Source: Pseudomonadota bacterium
Lineage (GTDB): Bacteria; Pseudomonadota; Gammaproteobacteria; Burkholderiales; Burkholderiaceae
Direction of reading: 5' to 3'
Assembly: GCA_029777935.1 (NCBI GenBank)
Contig: JAKORH010000009.1
Location: 1 to 57,944, forward strand
Length of the DNA: 57,944 nucleotides
Shown in pieces: positions 54,929-57,944 of the stretch. Position 1 is the first letter of the stretch; every line of letters starts with the position of its first letter. The notes below the pieces were generated by a model. It was not told where the DNA came from. It saw only the letters and a program-made list of their open reading frames with translations, and did no database searches. Position numbers and translations under genes: made by a program.

Positions 54929-55777
54929 ATGAAACCGAATACGCTCCTGCGACGCCTGGGCGTCGCGAACCTCGCGCTGGCGCTGCTGCTTTGCGGCTGT
55001 GGGCAGCAGGAGCTGTATTCCCAGTTGTCCGAACGCCAGGCCAACGAGATGGTGGCGGTGCTGCGCGGCGCCGGCATCGATGCCGAAAAGGACGTCAAGG
55101 AAGGCCAGTTTTCGATCTCGACCGCCAGCGGCGACTTCGCGCAGGCCATCCGCACGCTCAGCGCGCAGGGTTATCCGCGCGAGACGTACGACAGCATGGG
55201 CAAGGTCTTCAAGCGGGAAGGCTTTGTCTCCTCGCCGCTGGAAGAGCGGGCACGCCTGCTGTTCGCGATGTCGCAGGAAATCTCCAACACGCTGACCAAC
55301 ATCGACGGTGTCGTCACCGCGCGCGTGCATCTGAACATTCCCGAAAAGAATCCGCTGGCTGACAATCCGCAGCCGGCTTCGGCCGCCGTGTTCATCAAGT
55401 ACCGGCCCGACCGGGACCTGTCCGGTCAGATCACGCAGATCAAGGCTTTGGTCGTCAACAGCGTCGAAGGACTGGCGTACGACAACGTCACGGTCGCGCT
55501 GTTTCCGGCCGAGAGCATCCCGGCTGAAAAGGCCAAGCCCCGGGCGATTCAGCCGGCCGCCGGGGCGATGTCCGGCGCGCCCTTGCTGGCCGGCACGCTG
55601 GCGGGCGTACTGGCGCTCGGAGGCAGCGGCATGCTGTGGTGGCGCCGGCGCGGCACCGGGACTTCCGAACCCGACGCGGCCGAGAGACCCGCTTCCGCCC
55701 CGGCGGCTGGAAAGGCCCGCGATCTGGTCGTGAGCGAAATGCAGGACGCGTTGCGTCGCGCCGCGAGCCGCAAGTGA
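54929..55777 (+). CDS. sctJ: Type III secretion inner-membrane ring lipoprotein SctJ
   Basis: A 282-aa YscJ/HrcJ/PrgK-family lipoprotein. Lipobox LLLCGC-GQQELYSQLSERQANEMVAVLRGAGIDAEK, the conserved periplasmic domains (SPLEERARLLFAMSQEISNTLTNIDGVVTARVHLNIP, ASAAVFIKYR, IKALVVNSVEGLAYDNVTVALFPA), and a C-terminal membrane helix (about residues 212-235). Length is normal. It partners SctD in the inner ring. The next gene begins inside its stop codon (GTGA). Confidence 0.96.
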   Translation: MKPNTLLRRLGVANLALALLLCGCGQQELYSQLSERQANEMVAVLRGAGIDAEKDVKEGQFSISTASGDFAQAIRTLSAQGYPRETYDSMGKVFKREGFVSSPLEERARLLFAMSQEISNTLTNIDGVVTARVHLNIPEKNPLADNPQPASAAVFIKYRPDRDLSGQITQIKALVVNSVEGLAYDNVTVALFPAESIPAEKAKPRAIQPAAGAMSGAPLLAGTLAGVLALGGSGMLWWRRRGTGTSEPDAAERPASAPAAGKARDLVVSEMQDALRRAASRK

Positions 55778-56373
55778 ACGCAGCGAACCCGCTCGCTATC
55801 GCCCCGATGGCCCCGATGGTTCCGAACGAAGCGCGCGAACGCCGCCGTCGCCGTGCCGCGATCGCGGCGCGCCTGCTCGCCGGCGGCGCCGACGCGGTGT
55901 GCACCGTGGACTGGGACACGCTGAGCGCGGCGCCGGCCTGGCTCGCGATGACGGAAGACAAACGCGCGACCCTGCAGCGGCAGATCGGCGCCCTGCTGTA
56001 TGCGCCGGAGATTCGCCTCTGGATCGACGGCGCGCGCCTCGGCGCAGCGCGCGTGGCGCTGGGCGAGTCGTTTCTGCAGGCGCTGCTCGCGCAGCGTGAT
56101 CTGCTTTCCTTTCCGAACGATTCCGTTGCGCGTCCGCGCATCGACCTGGCCGAGCAGGTTCCCGCCCACCTGCAACTCGTGGGCACCGCGGTGCTGCTCG
56201 CGTCGTTGCCGGCGGGTCCGCTGCAGCACGCCGTCGGCGCCGCGCTCGGCTCGACCGCGGCGGCACCTATAGCCGTCGAGATGGCTCGTTCGCTGGTCGC
56301 GCGCGCGCAGGCGCTCGCGGCACATGGCCGCTCGACGCCGCGGCCGGAGGCAGCGCCCGGAGTTCATCCATGA
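55774..56373 (+). CDS. sctK: Type III secretion sorting-platform protein SctK
   Basis: A 199-aa cytoplasmic protein placed exactly where SctK (YscK/HrpD/OrgA type) lies, between sctJ and sctL. Visible features are weak, as in this family generally: an Arg-rich N-terminus, LYAPEIRLWIDGARLGAARVALGESFLQALLAQRD and RIDLAEQVPAHLQLVGTAVLLASL. SctK links the ring to the SctQ pods. GTG 55774 overlaps the sctJ stop; ATG 55807 is an alternative start. The stop overlaps the sctL ATG. Confidence 0.78.
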   Translation: MNAANPLAIAPMAPMVPNEARERRRRRAAIAARLLAGGADAVCTVDWDTLSAAPAWLAMTEDKRATLQRQIGALLYAPEIRLWIDGARLGAARVALGESFLQALLAQRDLLSFPNDSVARPRIDLAEQVPAHLQLVGTAVLLASLPAGPLQHAVGAALGSTAAAPIAVEMARSLVARAQALAAHGRSTPRPEAAPGVHP

Positions 56374-57002
56374 GTTACCTGCTCTGGCATCGCGACCGCA
56401 AGGTCGGCATCGGGTCGACGCGCGTGGTGCTGCGCGCGGCCGAGGTGCCGTTGGTCGCCGACGCACAGGCCCTGTGCGATCGGCTCCAGAAGCTGTACGA
56501 CGCGGAGTCGCAGCGGATCGCGGCCGCCGGTGAAGAGGCGCGCGCGACCGGCCACGCGAAAGGGCGCGAGGAAGGCGCGCAGGCGGCGCATGCCGAGCTC
56601 GCGGCAACGATCGTCGCGATGACCGCGGCGTCGGCCCGCGAGCGCGCGCGCCTGCGGGACGAGATCGCGGCACTCGCGCTGCAGGTGGTGCGCAAGCTGC
56701 TGGGACAGATGCCCGCCGATGGCGTGCTGGCCGCGCTGGCCGAAACGGCCGCCCGCGATCTGGTGCCGACGCCGACGCTGACCCTCCACGTTCACCCGGA
56801 CCAGTGCGACGCAGTGCGCGCGCGGCTGGCAGCGACTGGCGACGCGCAGAGCGAGGCACCGTTGCCGCGCTTCGAGGTGCAGGCGGATCCGGCATGCGTC
56901 CCTGGGGTCTGCCGCATAGAGACCGAGCACGGCACGGTGGACGCCTCGCTCGAGGTACAACTGGCCCGGGTGGCGAATGCCTGGGGAGTCGTTGTGCCAT
57001 GA
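56370..57002 (+). CDS. sctL: Type III secretion ATPase stator SctL
   Basis: A 210-aa HrpE/YscL/FliH-family protein: N-terminal segment, a long coiled coil rich in Ala/Glu/Arg (residues about 30-115, [36 protein letters not shown], with the GREEG glycine repeat region), and a C-terminal domain ending in [14 protein letters not shown], the VDASLDVQL-type motif of stators. It regulates SctN and ties it to SctK/SctQ. Starts and ends with ATGA overlaps with sctK and sctN. Confidence 0.9.
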   Translation: MSYLLWHRDRKVGIGSTRVVLRAAEVPLVADAQALCDRLQKLYDAESQRIAAAGEEARATGHAKGREEGAQAAHAELAATIVAMTAASARERARLRDEIAALALQVVRKLLGQMPADGVLAALAETAARDLVPTPTLTLHVHPDQCDAVRARLAATGDAQSEAPLPRFEVQADPACVPGVCRIETEHGTVDASLEVQLARVANAWGVVVP

Positions 57003-57944
57003 CTCCAGCCGCCGCCAGCACCGACACGCACCGCCTGTTGCGCGCGCTGCAGACCACGCGCACGGTGGTCGAGCATGGACGCGTGGTGCAGGCCACCGGC
57101 ACGGTGATGCGTGCAACCGGCCTGCGCGCACGGATCGGGCAGCAGTGCCGAATCTTCGATCCCGCGACCGACGCTGACGGCGCGGAGCCGCTGCTGGCTG
57201 AAGTGATCGGCTTCGCCGGTGCCGAGGTCATCCTCGCGCCTTACGGTCCGCTGCAAGGCGTGGCCGTCGGCGCCGCCGTGCAGGCGCTGGCAGACGAGGC
57301 GCATGTCCCGTGCGGGCGGGCGCTTTTGGGCCGGGTGATCGACGCCTTCGGCCGCCCGCTCGACGGTCGAACGCTGGAAGGGGCGGACACCGCGCCGCTG
57401 CACGCACAGGCGCCCTCGCCGCTGCAACGGCGCAGCATCGACGCCCCGCTGGCGACCGGGGTGCGCGCGATCGATGCCGCGCTGACGGTGGGCGAAGGCC
57501 AGCGTGTTGGCATCTTCGCGATGGCCGGCGGCGGAAAATCGACTCTGCTGGGCATGCTGGCGCGCCAGGCGCGCGCCGATGTGAACGTGATCGCGCTGGT
57601 CGGCGAGCGCGGCCGCGAAGTGCGCGAATTCCTCGACGACAGTCTGGGCGAGGACGGACTGGCGCGCTCCGTGGTCGTCGTCTCCACGTCCGACCGCCCG
57701 GCGCTCGAGCGGGTTCGTGCGGCCTATGCCGCCACCGCCATTGCCGAAGGGTTCCGCCGGGAGGGCAAGCGCGTGCTGCTGCTGGTCGATTCCGTCACCC
57801 GTTTCGCCCGCGGGCTGCGCGAACTCGGCCTGTCGGCGCTCGAGCCGCCGGTGCGGCGCGGCTATCCGCCGTCGGTGTTCGCCGAACTGCCGCGCCTGTT
57901 CGAGCGCGCGGGCAACGACGCGAACGGATCGATCACCGCGTTCT
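56999..57944 (+). CDS. sctN: Type III secretion ATPase SctN (3' end outside window)
   Basis: FliI/YscN-family hexameric ATPase that unfolds substrates at the export gate. The first 315 residues are present: N-terminal beta domain ([24 protein letters not shown]), [13 protein letters not shown], Walker [18 protein letters not shown] (about residue 178), [20 protein letters not shown], Walker [20 protein letters not shown]. The P-loop reads AMAGGGKST where most relatives have AGSGVGKST; lysine and serine are retained. The gene runs off the window end. ATG 56999 overlaps the sctL stop. Confidence 0.95.
   Translation, partial: MTPAAASTDTHRLLRALQTTRTVVEHGRVVQATGTVMRATGLRARIGQQCRIFDPATDADGAEPLLAEVIGFAGAEVILAPYGPLQGVAVGAAVQALADEAHVPCGRALLGRVIDAFGRPLDGRTLEGADTAPLHAQAPSPLQRRSIDAPLATGVRAIDAALTVGEGQRVGIFAMAGGGKSTLLGMLARQARADVNVIALVGERGREVREFLDDSLGEDGLARSVVVVSTSDRPALERVRAAYAATAIAEGFRREGKRVLLLVDSVTRFARGLRELGLSALEPPVRRGYPPSVFAELPRLFERAGNDANGSITAF

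Overview
The window is GC-rich (well above 60% by eye), densely coded chromosomal DNA from a betaproteobacterium, most likely a member of the Burkholderiales. The basis is gene content and order: the end of an atp operon followed by hemE and priA, glmU / lrp-type regulator / glmS, ubiE-ubiJ-ubiB, a fimT-pilVWXY1E minor pilin cluster, and GTGA/ATGA overlaps between consecutive genes. Genus cannot be fixed from the sequence alone.

Layout. 1-6.5 kb: 3' end of atpD, atpC, a UspA protein, a decayed TonB-dependent receptor tail, two small exported proteins, hemE, a 330-bp gap with three DnaA-box-like nonamers, and priA. 6.6-9.4 kb: an ECF sigma/anti-sigma pair, a membrane-anchored tri-haem cytochrome c and tRNA-Arg(CCG). 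9.4-17.4 kb: type IV pilus minor pilins and the PilY1 adhesin. 17.4-23.7 kb: ubiquinone genes (ubiE, ubiJ, ubiB) with a DUF971 gene, a Tim44-like gene and an HEXXH lipoprotein. 23.9-27.8 kb: a complete polyamine-type ABC transporter. 27.8-32.7 kb: a DUF6279-like lipoprotein, glmU, an Lrp/AsnC regulator and glmS with a duplicated 3' tip. 32.7-39.1 kb: two paralogous GGDEF-EAL proteins flanking an unknown gene. 39.3-41.4 kb: a metallophosphatase lipoprotein and an MDR-family reductase. 41.4-57.9 kb: an accessory region with an ECF sigma factor, its probable anti-sigma factor, a secreted caspase-like protein, small exported or unknown proteins, an RTX protein, a CsgG/DUF4384 lipoprotein, a lytic transglycosylase and a type III secretion operon (sctV-C-D-x-I-J-K-L-N, cut by the window end).

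Main discovery. Five copies of the promoter-like motif TTGAACC-N16-NAAC, with identical spacing and always (C/G)G before the NAAC, stand upstream of the ECF sigma operon, a small exported protein, a 55-aa protein, the CsgG/DUF4384 lipoprotein and the lytic transglycosylase that heads the type III operon. The motif closely resembles the hrp box (GGAACC-N16-CCAC) read by HrpL-type ECF sigma factors. I infer that the sigma factor at 41.5 kb drives its own operon, including the caspase-like gene, and the type III secretion system as one regulon, with the membrane anti-sigma factor as the gate. The caspase-like protein, the 55-aa protein, the 160-aa exported protein and the CsgG/DUF4384 lipoprotein would then be new, co-regulated partners of this secretion system.
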